The translations under genes and the position numbers were made by a program. The notes under the pieces were generated by a model, which saw only the letters and a program-made list of their open reading frames with translations, made no database searches and was not told where the DNA came from. A DNA stretch of 64,000 bases from assembly GCF_020379485.1 (NCBI RefSeq), contig NW_026015764.1:1-64000 (forward strand), written 5' to 3'. Positions 8,620 through 21,700 of the stretch are shown here, in pieces (the first letter of the stretch is position 1; each line of letters opens with the position of its first letter). Origin of the DNA: Brassica napus. Its lineage: Eukaryota; Streptophyta; Magnoliopsida; Brassicales; Brassicaceae.

Positions 8620-11600
8620 TTTGGGAATAGGACAGCTTCTTCGTCGTTCCAATCAAACCAGGATGAATCACTTTGTAAGAAGCTTGATTTGGATACATAA
8701 TGTGGAGAACACCAGGAAGTTGAATAAATCTCATAGGAGTTGGGATGAAGAAGTTATCCCACTTTCTAATCAGGTGATTCCAGTTTCCCAGTTTGGGAAT
8801 AGGACAGCTTCTTCGTCGTTCCAATCAAACCAGGATGAATCACTTTGTAAGAAGCTCGATTTGGATACATAAAGTGTTGGAGAATCACCAGGAAGTTGAA
8901 TAAATCTCATAGGAGTTGGGATGAAGAAGTTATCCCACTTTCTAATCAGGTGATTCCAGTTTCCCAGTTTGGGAATAGGACAGCTTCTTCGTCGTTCCAA
9001 TCAAACCAGGATGAATCACTTTGTAAGAAGCTTGATTTGGATACATAAAGTGTTGGAGAATCACCAGGAAGTTGAATAAATCTCATAGGAGTTGGGATGA
9101 AGAAGTTATCCCACTTTCTAATCAGGTGATTCCAGTTTCCCAGTTTGGGAATAGGACAGCTTCTTCGTCGTTCCAATCAAACCAGGATGAATCACTTTGT
9201 AAGAAGCTTGATTTGGATACATAAAGTGTTGGAGAATCACCAGGAAGTTGAATAAATCTCATAGGAGTTGGGATGAAGAAGTTATCCCACTTTCAAATCA
9301 GGTGATTCCAGTTTCCCAGTTTGGGAATAGAACAGCTTCTTCGTCGTTCCAATCAAACCAGGATGAATCACTTTGTAAGAAGCTCGATTTGGATACATAA
9401 AGTGTTGGAGAATCACCAGGAAGTTGAATAAATCTCATAGGAGTTGGGATGAAGAAGTTATCCCACTTTCTAATCAGGTGATTCCAGTTTCCCAGTTTGG
9501 GAATAGGACAGCTTCTTCGTCGTTCCAATCAAACCAGGATGAATCACTTTGTAAGAAGCTTGATTTGGATACATAAAGTGTTGGAGAATCACCAGGAAGT
9601 TGAATAAATCTCATAGGAGTTGGGATGAAGAAGTTATCCCACTTTCTAATCAGGTGATTCCAGTTTCCCAGTTTGGGAATAGAACAGCTTCTTCGTCGTT
9701 CCAATCAAACCAGGATGAATCACTTTGTAAGAAGCTTGATTTGGATACATAAAGTGTTGGAGAATCACCAGGAAGTTGAATAAATCTCATAGGAGTTGGG
9801 ATGAAGAAGTTATCCCACTTTTAATCAGGTGATTCCAGTTTCCCAGTTTGGGAATAGGACAGCTTCTTCGTCGTTCCAATCAAACCAGGATGAATCACTT
9901 TGTAAGAAGCTTGATTTGGATACATAAAGTGGTGGAGAACACCAGGAAGTTGAATAAATCTCATAGGAGTTGGGATGAAGAAGTTATCCCACTTTCTAAT
10001 CAGGTGATTCCAGTTTCCCAGTTTGGGAATAGGACAGCTTCTTCGTCGTTCCAATCAAACCAGGATGAATCACTTTGTAAGAATCGATTTGGATACATAA
10101 AGTGTTGGAGAATCACCAGGAAGTTGAATAAATCTCATAGGAGTTGGGATGAAGAAGTTATCCCACTTTCTAATCAGGTGATTCCAGTTTCCCAGTTTGG
10201 GAATAGGACAGCTTCTTCGTCGTTCCAATCAAACCAGGATGAATCACTTTGTAAGAAGCTTGATTTGGATACATAAAGTGTTGGAGAATCACCAGGAAGT
10301 TGAATAAATCTCATAGGAGTTGGGATGAAGAAGTTATCCCACTTTCAATCAGGTGATTCCAGTTTCCCAGTTTGGGAATAGAACAGCTTCTTCGTCGTTC
10401 CAATCAAACCAGGATGAATCACTTTGTAAGAAGCTTGATTTGGATACATAAAGTGTTGGAGAATCACCAGGAAGTTGAATAAATCTCATAGGAGTTGGGA
10501 TGAAGAAGTTATCCCACTTTCTAATCAGGTGATTCCAGTTTCCCAGTTTGGGAATAGGACAGCTTCTTCGTCGTTCCAATCAAACCAGGATGAATCACTT
10601 TGTAAGAAGCTTGATTTGGATACATAAAGTGTTGGAGAATCACCAGGAAGTTGAATAAATCTCATAGGAGTTGGGATGAAGAAGTTATCCCACTTTCTAA
10701 TCAGGTGATTCCAGTTTCCCAGTTTGGGAATAGGACAGCTTCTTCGTCGTTCCAATCAAACCAGGATGAATCACTTTGTAAGAAGCTTGATTTGGATACA
10801 TAAAGTGTTGGAGAATCACCAGGAAGTTGAATAAATCTCATAGGAGTTGGGATGAAGAAGTTATCCCACTTTCTAATCAGGTGATTCCAGTTTCCCAGTT
10901 TGGGAATAGGACAGCTTCTTCGTCGTTCCAATCAAACCAGGATGAATCACTTTGTAAGAAGCTGATTTGGATACATAAATGGTGGAGAAACACCAGGAAG
11001 TTGAATAAATCTCATAGGAGTTGGGATGAAGAAGTTATCCCACTTTCTAATCAGGTGATTCCAGTTTCCCAGTTTGGGAATAGGACAGCTTCTTCGTCGT
11101 TCCAATCAAACCAGGATGAATCACTTTGTAAGAAGCTTGATTTGGATACATAAAGTGTTGGAGAATCACCAGGAAGTTGAATAAATCTCATAGGAGTTGG
11201 GATGAAGAAGTTATCCCACTTTCTAATCAGGTGATTCCAGTTTCCCAGTTTGGGAATAGGACAGCTTCTTCGTCGTTCCAATCAAACCAGGATGAATCAC
11301 TTTGTAAGAAGCTTGATTTGGATACATAAAGTGTTGGAGAATCACCAGGAAGTTGAATAAATCTCATAGGAGTTGGGATGAAGAAGTTATCCCACTTTCA
11401 AATCAGGTGATTCCAGTTTCCCAGTTTGGGAATAGGACAGCTTCTTCGTCGTTCCAATCAAACCAGGATGAATCACTTTGTAAGAAGCTTGATTTGGATA
11501 CATAAAGTGTTGGAGAATCACCAGGAAGTTGAATAAATCTCATAGGAGTTGGGATGAAGAAGTTATCCCACTTTCTAATCAGGTGATTCCAGTTTCCCAG

Positions 11601-14600
11601 TTTGGGAATAGGACAGCTTCTTCGTCGTTCCAATCAAACCAGGATGAATCATTTTGTAAGAAGCTTGATTTGGATACATAAATGTTGGAGAAACACCAGG
11701 AAGTTGAATAAATCTCATAGGAGTTGGGATGAAGAAGTTATCCCACTTTCTAATCAGGTGATTCCAGTTTCCCAGTTTGGGAATAGGACAGCTTCTTCGT
11801 CGTTCCAATCAAACCAGGATGAATCACTTTGTAAGAAGCTTGATTTGGATACATAAAGTGTGGAGAATCACCAGGAAGTTGAATAAATCTCATAGGAGTT
11901 GGGATGAAGAAGTTATCCCACTTTCTAATCAGGTGATTCCAGTTTCCCAGTTTGGGAATAGGACAGCTTCTTCGTCGTTCCAATCAAACCAGGATGAATC
12001 ACTTTGTAAGAAGCTTGATTTGGATACATAAAGTGTTGGAGAACACCAGGAAGTTGAATAAATCTCATAGGAGTTGGGATGAAGAAGTTATCCCACTTTC
12101 TAATCAGGTGATTCCAGTTTCCCAGTTTGGGAATAGGACAGCTTCTTCGTCGTTCCAATCAAACCAGGATGAATCACTTTGTAAGAAGCTTGATTTGGAT
12201 ACATAAAGTGTTGGAGAATCACCAGGAAGTTGAATAAATCTCATAGGAGTTGGGATGAAGAAGTTATCCCACTTTCAATCAGGTGATTCCAGTTTCCCAG
12301 TTTGGGAATAGGACAGCTTCTTCGTCGTTCCAATCAAACCAGGATGAATCACTTTGTAAGAAGCTTGATTTGGATACATAAATGGTGGAGAACACCAGGA
12401 AGTTGACTAAATCTCATAGGAGTTGGGATGAAGAAGTTATCCCACTTTCTAATCAGGTGATTCCAGTTTCCCAGTTTGGGAATAGGACAGCTTCTTCGTC
12501 GTTCCAATCAAACCAGGATGAATCACTTTGTAAGAAGCTTGATTTGGATACATAAAGTGTTGGAGAATCACCAGGAAGTTGAATAAATCTCATAGGAGTT
12601 GGGATGAAGAAGTTATCCCACTTTCTAATCAGGTGATTCCAGTTTCCCAGTTTGGGAATAGAACAGCTTCTTCGTCGTTCCAATCAAACCAGGATGAATC
12701 ACTTTGTAAGAAGCTTGATTTGGATACATAAAGTGTTGGAGAACACCAGGAAGTTGAATAAATCTCATAGGAGTTGGGATGAAGAAGTTATCCCACTTTC
12801 AAATCAGGTGATTCCAGTTTCCCAGTTTGGGAATAGGACAGCTTCTTCGTCGTTCCAATCAAACCAGGATGAATCACTTTGTAAGAAGCTTGATTTGGAT
12901 ACATAAAATGGTGGAGAAACACCAGGAAGTTGAATAAATCTCATAGGAGTTGGGATGAAGAAGTTATCCCACTTTCTAATCAGGTGATTCCAGTTTCCCA
13001 GTTTGGGAATAGGACAGCTTCTTCGTCGTTCCAATCAAACCAGGATGAATCACTTTGTAAGAAGCTTGATTTGGATACATAAAGTGTTGGAGAATCACCA
13101 GGAAGTTGAATAAATCTCATAGGAGTTGGGATGAAGAAGTTATCCCACTTTCTAATCAGGTGATTCCAGTTTCCCAGTTTGGGAATAGGACAGCTTCTTC
13201 GTCGTTCCAATCAAACCAGGATGAATCACTTTGTAAGAAGCTTGATTTGGATACATAAAGTGTTGGAGAATCACCAGGAAGTTGAATAAATCTCATAGGA
13301 GTTGGGATGAAGAAGTTATCCCACTTTCTAATCAGGTGATTCCAGTTTCCCAGTTTGGGAATAGGACAGCTTCTTCGTCGTTCCAATCAAACCAGGATGA
13401 ATCACTTTGTAAGAAGCTTGATTTGGATACATAAAGTGTTGGAGAATCACCAGGAAGTTGAATAAATCTCATAGGAGTTGGGATGAAGAAGTTATCCCAC
13501 TTTCTAAATAGGTGATTCCAGTTTCCCAGTTTGGGAATAGGACAGCTTCTTCGTCGTTCAATCAAACCAGGATGAATCACTTTGTAAGAAGCTCGATTTG
13601 GATACATAAATGGTGGGAAAACACCAGGAAGTTGAATAAATCTCATAGGAGTTGGGATGAAGAAGTTATCCCACTTTCTAATCAGGTGATTCCAGTTTCC
13701 CAGTTTGGGAATAGGACAGCTTCTTCGTCGTTCCAATCAAACCAGGATGAATCACTTTGTAAGAAGCTTGATTTGGATACATAAAGTGTTGGAGAATCAC
13801 CAGGAAGTTGAATAAATCTCATAGGAGTTGGGATGAAGAAGTTATCCCACTTTCTAATCAGGTGATTCCAGTTTCCCAGTTTGGGAATAGGACAGCTTCT
13901 TCGTCGTTCCAATCAAACCAGGATGAATCACTTTGTAAGAAGCTTGATTTGGATACATAAAGTGTTGGAGAAACACCAGGAAGTTGAATAAATCTCATAG
14001 GAGTTGGGATGAAGAAGTTATCCCACTTTCTAATCAGGTGATTCCAGTTTCCCAGTTTGGGAATAGGACAGCTTCTTCGTCGTTCCAATCAAACCAGGAT
14101 GAATCACTTTGTAAGAAGCTCGATTTGGATACATAAAGTGTTGGAGAATCACCAGGAAGTTGAATAAATCTCATAGGAGTTGGGATGAAGAAGTTATCCC
14201 ACTTTCTAATCAGGTGATTCCAGTTTCCCAGTTTGGGAATAGGACAGCTTCTTCGTCGTTCCAATCAAACCAGGATGAATCACTTTGTAAGAAGCTTGAT
14301 TTGGATACATAAAGTGTTGGAGAACACCAGGAAGTTGAATAAATCTCATAGGAGTTGGGATGAAGAAGTTATCCCACTTTCTAATCAGGTGATTCCAGTT
14401 TCCCAGTTTGGGAATAGACAGCTTCTTCGTCGTTCCAATCAAACCAGGATGAATCACTTTGTAAGAAGCTTGATTTGGATACATAAAGTGTTGGAGAATC
14501 ACCAGGAAGTTGAATAAATCTCATAGGAGTTGGGATGAAGAAGTTATCCCACTTTCTAATCAGGTGATTCCAGTTTCCCAGTTTGGGAATAGGACAGCTT

Positions 14601-17600
14601 CTTCGTCGTTCCAATCAAACCAGGATGAATCACTTTGTAAGAAGCTTGATTTGGATACATAAAGTGTTGGAGAATCACCAGGAAGTTGAATAAATCTCAT
14701 AGGAGTTGGGATGAAGAAGTTATCCCACTTTCAAATCAGGTGATTCCAGTTTCCCAGTTTGGGAATAGGACAGCTTCTTCGTCGTTCCAATCAAACCAGG
14801 ATGAATCACTTTGTAAGAAGCTCGATTTGGATACATAAAGTGTTGGAGAATCACCAGGAAGTTGAATAAATCTCATAGGAGTTGGGATGAAGAAGTTATC
14901 CCACTTTCTAATCAGGTGATTCCAGTTTCCCAAATAGGACAGCTTCTTCGTCGTTCCAATCAAACCAGGATGAATCACTTTGTAAGAAGCTTGATTTGGA
15001 TACATAAAGTGGTGGAGAAACACCAGGAAGTTGAATAAATCTCATAGGAGTTGGGATGAAGAAGTTATCCCACTTTCTAATCAGGTGATTCCAGTTTCCC
15101 AGTTTGGGAATAGGACAGCTTCTTCGTCGTTCCAATCAAACCAGGATGAATCACTTTGTAAGAAGCTTGATTTGGATACATAAAGTGTTGGAGAATCACC
15201 AGGAAGTTGAATAAATCTCATAGGAGTTGGGATGAAGAAGTTATCCCACTTTCTAATCAGGTGATTCCAGTTTCCCAGTTTGGGAATAGGACAGCTTCTT
15301 CGTCGTTCCAATCAAACCAGGATGAATCACTTTGTAAGAAGCTTGATTTGGATACATAAAGTGTTGGAGAAACACCAGGAAGTTGAATAAATCTCATAGG
15401 AGTTGGGATGAAGAAGTTATCCCACTTTCAAATCAGGTGATTCCAGTTTCCCAGTTTGGGAATAGGACAGCTTCTTCGTCGTTCCAATCAAACCAGGATG
15501 AATCACTTTGTAAGAAGCTCGATTTGGATACATAAAGTGGTGGAGAATCACCAGGAAGTTGAATAAATCTCATAGGAGTTGGGATGAAGAAGTTATCCCA
15601 CTTTCTAATCAGGTGATTCCAGTTTCCCAGTTTGGGAATAGGACAGCTTCTTCGTCGTTCCAATCAAACCAGGATGAATCACTTTGTAAGAAGCTCGATT
15701 TGGATACATAAAGTGTTGGAGAATCACCAGGAAGTTGAATAAATCTCATAGGAGTTGGGATGAAGAAGTTATCCCACTTTCTAATCAGGTGATTCCAGTT
15801 TCCCAGTTTGGGAATAGGACAGCTTCTTCGTCGTTCCAATCAAACCAGGATGAATCACTTTGTAAGAAGCTTGATTTGGATACATAAAGTGTTGGAGAAT
15901 CACCAGGAAGTTGAATAAATCTCATAGGAGTTGGGATGAAGAAGTTATCCCACTTTCTAATCAGGTGATTCCAGTTTCCCAGTTTGGGAATAGGACAGCT
16001 TCTTCGTCGTTCCAATCAAACCAGGATGAATCACTTTGTAAGAAGCTGATTTGGATACATAAAGTGTTGGAGAATCACCAGGAAGTTGAATAAATCTCAT
16101 AGGAGTTGGGATGAAGAAGTTATCCCACTTTCTAATCAGGTGATTCCAGTTTCCCAGTTTGGGAATAGGACAGCTTCTTCGTCGTTCCAATCAAACCAGG
16201 ATGAATCACTTTGTAAGAAGCTTGATTTGGATACATAAAGTGGTGGAGAATCACCAGGAAGTTGAATAAATCTCATAGGAGTTGGGATGAAGAAGTTATC
16301 CCACTTTCTAATCAGGTGATTCCAGTTTCCCAGTTTGGGAATAGGACAGCTTCTTCGTCGTTCCAATCAAACCAGGATGAATCACTTTGTAAGAAGCTTG
16401 ATTTGGATACATAAAGTGTTGGAGAATCACCAGGAAGTTGAATAAATCTCATAGGAGTTGGGATGAAGAAGTTATCCCACTTTCTAATCAGGTGATTCCA
16501 GTTTCCCAGTTTGGGAATAGGACAGCTTCTTCGTCGTTCCAATCAAACCAGGATGAATCACTTTGTAAGAAGCTCGATTTGGATACATAAAGTGTTGGAG
16601 AATCACCAGGAAGTTGAATAAATCTCATAGGAGTTGGGATGAAGAAGTTATCCCACTTTCTAATCAGGTGATTCCAGTTTCCCAGTTTGGGAATAGGACA
16701 GCTTCTTCGTCGTTCCAATCAAACCAGGATGAATCACTTTGTAAGAAGCTTGATTTGGATACATAAAGTGTGGAGAATCACCAGGAAGTTGAATAAATCT
16801 CATAGGAGTTGGGATGAAGAAGTTATCCCACTTTCTAATCAGGTGATTCCAGTTTCCCAGTTTGGGAATAGGACAGCTTCTTCGTCGTTCCAATCAAACC
16901 AGGATGAATCACTTTGTAAGAAGCTTGATTTGGATACATAAAGTGTGGAGAATCACCAGGAAGTTGAATAAATCTCATAGGAGTTGGGATGAAGAAGTTA
17001 TCCCACTTTCTAATCAGGTGATTCCAGTTTCCCAGTTTGGGAATAGGACAGCTTCTTCGTCGTTCCAATCAAACCAGGATGAATCACTTTGTAAGAAGCT
17101 TGATTTGGATACATAAAGTGTTGGAGAATCACCAGGAAGTTGAATAAATCTCATAGGAGTTGGGATGAAGAAGTTATCCCACTTTCTAATCAGGTGATTC
17201 CAGTTTCCCAGTTTGGGAATAGAACAGCTTCTTCGTCGTTCCAATCAAACCAGGATGAATCACTTTGTAAGAAGCTTGATTTGGATACATAAAGTGTTGG
17301 AGAATCACCAGGAAGTTGAATAAATCTCATAGGAGTTGGGATGAAGAAGTTATCCCACTTTCTAATCAGGTGATTCCAGTTTCCCAGTTTGGGAATAGGA
17401 CAGCTTCTTCGTCGTTCCAATCAAACCAGGATGAATCACTTTGTAAGAAGCTTGATTTGGATACATAAAGTGGTGGAGAATCACCAGGAAGTTGAATAAA
17501 TCTCATAGGAGTTGGGATGAAGAAGTTATCCCACTTTCAAATCAGGTGATTCCAGTTTCCCAGTTTGGGAATAGGACAGCTTCTTCGTCGTTCCAATCAA

Positions 17601-18700
17601 ACCAGGATGAATCACTTTGTAAGAAGCTTGATTTGGATACATAAAGTGGTGGAGAATCACCAGGAAGTTGAATAAATCTCATAGGAGTTGGGATGAAGAA
17701 GTTATCCCACTTTCTAATCAGGTGATTCCAGTTTCCCAGTTTGGGAATAGGACAGCTTCTTCGTCGTTCCAATCAAACCAGGATGAATCACTTTGTAAGA
17801 AGCTTGATTTGGATACATAAAGTGGTGGAAAAACACCAGGAAGTTGAATAAATCTCATAGGAGTTGGGATGAAGAAGTTATCCCACTTTCTAATCAGGTG
17901 ATTCCAGTTTCCCAGTTTGGGAATAGGACAGCTTCTTCGTCGTTCCAATCAAACCAGGATGAATCACTTTGTAAGAAGCTCGATTTGGATACATAAAGTG
18001 TTGGAGAATCACCAGGAAGTTGAATAAATCTCATAGGAGTTGGGATGAAGAAGTTATCCCACTTTCTAATCAGGTGATTCCAGTTTCCCAGTTTGGGAAT
18101 AGGACAGCTTCTTCGTCGTTCCAATCAAACCAGGATGAATCACTTTGTAAGAAGCTCGATTTGGATACATAAAGTGTTGGAGAATCACCAGGAAGTTGAA
18201 TAAATCTCATAGGAGTTGGGATGAAGAAGTTATCCCACTTTCTAATCAGGTGATTCCAGTTTCCCAGTTTGGGAATAGGACAGCTTCTTCGTCGTTCCAA
18301 TCAAACCAGGATGAATCACTTTGTAAGAAGCTCGATTTGGATACATAAAGTGTTGGAGAATCACCAGGAAGTTGAATAAATCTCATAGGAGTTGGGATGA
18401 AGAAGTTATCCCACTTTCTAATCAGGTGATTCCAGTTTCCCAGTTTGGGAATAGGACAGCTTCTTCGTCGTTCCAATCAAACCAGGATGAATCACTTTGT
18501 AAGAAGCTCGATTTGGATACATAAAGTGTTGGAGAATCACCAGGAAGTTGAATAAATCTCATAGGAGTTGGGATGAAGAAGTTATCCCACTTTCTAATCA
18601 GGTGATTCCAGTTTCCCAGTTTGGGAATAGGACAGCTTCTTCGTCGTTCCAATCAAACCAGGATGAATCACTTTGTAAGAAGCGATTTGGATACATAAAG
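8620..18700 (+). repeat. Satellite zone B: regular monomers, mixed variants including non-HindIII units
   Basis: Spacing is near 176 bp with few indels. AAGCTCG and AAGCTTG monomers are interspersed, including four successive AAGCTCG units at about 17970-18510, after which that variant disappears. CAAAT units occur singly among CTAAT units (for example near 9293, 11398, 12799, 14729, 15428 and 17537). AATAGAAC versions are also scattered through the zone. Confidence 0.8.
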
Positions 18701-21700
18701 TGTTGGAGAATCACCAGGAAGTTGAATAAATCTCATAGGAGTTGGGATGAAGAAGTTATCCCACTTTCTAATCAGGTGATTCCAGTTTCCCAGTTTGGGA
18801 ATAGGACAGCTTCTTCGTCGTTCCAATCAAACCAGGATGAATCACTTTGTAAGAAGCTTGATTTGGATACATAAAGTGGTGGAGAATCACCAGGAAGTTG
18901 AATAAATCTCATAGGAGTTGGGATGAAGAAGTTATCCCACTTTCTAATCAGGTGATTCCAGTTTCCCAGTTTGGGAATAGGACAGCTTCTTCGTCGTTCC
19001 AATCAAACCAGGATGAATCACTTTGTAAGAAGCTTGATTTGGATACATAAAGTGGTGGAGAATCACCAGGAAGTTGAATAAATCTCATAGGAGTTGGGAT
19101 GAAGAAGTTATCCCACTTTCTAATCAGGTGATTCCAGTTTCCCAGTTTGGGAATAGGACAGCTTCTTCGTCGTTCCAATCAAACCAGGATGAATCACTTT
19201 GTAAGAAGCTTGATTTGGATACATAAAGTGTTGGAGAATCACCAGGAAGTTGAATAAATCTCATAGGAGTTGGGATGAAGAAGTTATCCCACTTTCTAAT
19301 CAGGTGATTCCAGTTTCCCAGTTTGGGAATAGGACAGCTTCTTCGTCGTTCCAATCAAACCAGGATGAATCACTTTGTAAGAAGCTTGATTTGGATACAT
19401 AAAGTGGTGGAGAATCACCAGGAAGTTGAATAAATCTCATAGGAGTTGGGATGAAGAAGTTATCCCACTTTCTAATCAGGTGATTCCAGTTTCCCAGTTT
19501 GGGAATAGGACAGCTTCTTCGTCGTTCCAATCAAACCAGGATGAATCACTTTGTAAGAAGCTTGATTTGGATACATAAAGTGTTGGAGAATCACCAGGAA
19601 GTTGAATAAATCTCATAGGAGTTGGGATGAAGAAGTTATCCCACTTTCTAATCAGGTGATTCCAGTTTCCCAGTTTGGGAATAGGACAGCTTCTTCGTCG
19701 TTCCAATCAAACCAGGATGAATCACTTTGTAAGAAGCTTGATTTGGATACATAAAGTGTTGGAGAATCACCAGGAAGTTGAATAAATCTCATAGGAGTTG
19801 GGATGAAGAAGTTATCCCACTTTCTAATCAGGTGATTCCAGTTTCCCAGTTTGGGAATAGGACAGCTTCTTCGTCGTTCCAATCAAACCAGGATGAATCA
19901 CTTTGTAAGAAGCTTGATTTGGATACATAAAGTGGGAGAATCACCAGGAAGTTGAATAAATCTCATAGGAGTTGGGATGAAGAAGTTATCCCACTTTCTA
20001 ATCAGGTGATTCCAGTTTCCCAGTTTGGGAATAGGACAGCTTCTTCGTCGTTCCAATCAAACCAGGATGAATCACTTTGTAAGAAGCTTGATTTGGATAC
20101 ATAAAGTGGTGGAGAATCACCAGGAAGTTGAATAAATCTCATAGGAGTTGGGATGAAGAAGTTATCCCACTTTCTAATCAGGTGATTCCAGTTTCCCAGT
20201 TTGGGAATAGGACAGCTTCTTCGTCGTTCCAATCAAACCAGGATGAATCACTTTGTAAGAAGCTTGATTTGGATACATAAAGTGGTGGAGAATCACCAGG
20301 AAGTTGAATAAATCTCATAGGAGTTGGGATGAAGAAGTTATCCCACTTTCTAATCAGGTGATTCCAGTTTCCCAGTTTGGGAATAGGACAGCTTCTTCGT
20401 CGTTCCAATCAAACCAGGATGAATCACTTTGTAAGAAGCTTGATTTGGATACATAAAGTGTTGGAGAATCACCAGGAAGTTGAATAAATCTCATAGGAGT
20501 TGGGATGAAGAAGTTATCCCACTTTCTAATCAGGTGATTCCAGTTTCCCAGTTTGGGAATAGGACAGCTTCTTCGTCGTTCCAATCAAACCAGGATGAAT
20601 CACTTTGTAAGAAGCTTGATTTGGATACATAAAGTGTTGGAGAATCACCAGGAAGTTGAATAAATCTCATAGGAGTTGGGATGAAGAAGTTATCCCACTT
20701 TCTAATCAGGTGATTCCAGTTTCCCAGTTTGGGAATAGGACAGCTTCTTCGTCGTTCCAATCAAACCAGGATGAATCACTTTGTAAGAAGCTTGATTTGG
20801 ATACATAAAGTGTTGGAGAATCACCAGGAAGTTGAATAAATCTCATAGGAGTTGGGATGAAGAAGTTATCCCACTTTCTAATCAGGTGATTCCAGTTTCC
20901 CAGTTTGGGAATAGGACAGCTTCTTCGTCGTTCCAATCAAACCAGGATGAATCACTTTGTAAGAAGCTTGATTTGGATACATAAAGTGTTGGAGAATCAC
21001 CAGGAAGTTGAATAAATCTCATAGGAGTTGGGATGAAGAAGTTATCCCACTTTCTAATCAGGTGATTCCAGTTTCCCAGTTTGGGAATAGGACAGCTTCT
21101 TCGTCGTTCCAATCAAACCAGGATGAATCACTTTGTAAGAAGCTTGATTTGGATACATAAAGTGTTGGAGAATCACCAGGAAGTTGAATAAATCTCATAG
21201 GAGTTGGGATGAAGAAGTTATCCCACTTTCTAATCAGGTGATTCCAGTTTCCCAGTTTGGGAATAGGACAGCTTCTTCGTCGTTCCAATCAAACCAGGAT
21301 GAATCACTTTGTAAGAAGCTTGATTTGGATACATAAAGTGTTGGAGAATCACCAGGAAGTTGAATAAATCTCATAGGAGTTGGGATGAAGAAGTTATCCC
21401 ACTTTCTAATCAGGTGATTCCAGTTTCCCAGTTTGGGAATAGGACAGCTTCTTCGTCGTTCCAATCAAACCAGGATGAATCACTTTGTAAGAAGCTTGAT
21501 TTGGATACATAAAGTGTGGAGAATCACCAGGAAGTTGAATAAATCTCATAGGAGTTGGGATGAAGAAGTTATCCCACTTTCTAATCAGGTGATTCCAGTT
21601 TCCCAGTTTGGGAATAGGACAGCTTCTTCGTCGTTCCAATCAAACCAGGATGAATCACTTTGTAAGAAGCTTGATTTGGATACATAAAGTGGTGGAGAAT

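Larger units (their letters stand above)
4797..8620 (+). repeat. Satellite zone A: diverged, indel-rich edge
   Basis: Monomers next to the retrotransposon differ by many single-base gains and losses (for example 4970-4990, 5040, 5160-5190, 5300, 6470, 6655, 6940, 8340-8400, 8510-8575). They mix AAGCTCG and AAGCTTG, CTAAT and CAAAT, AATAGAAC and AATAGGAC, and AAACACC and AATCACC. Higher divergence at array edges is expected when homogenisation acts mainly inside an array. Part of the indel load could be assembly error. Confidence 0.8.
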
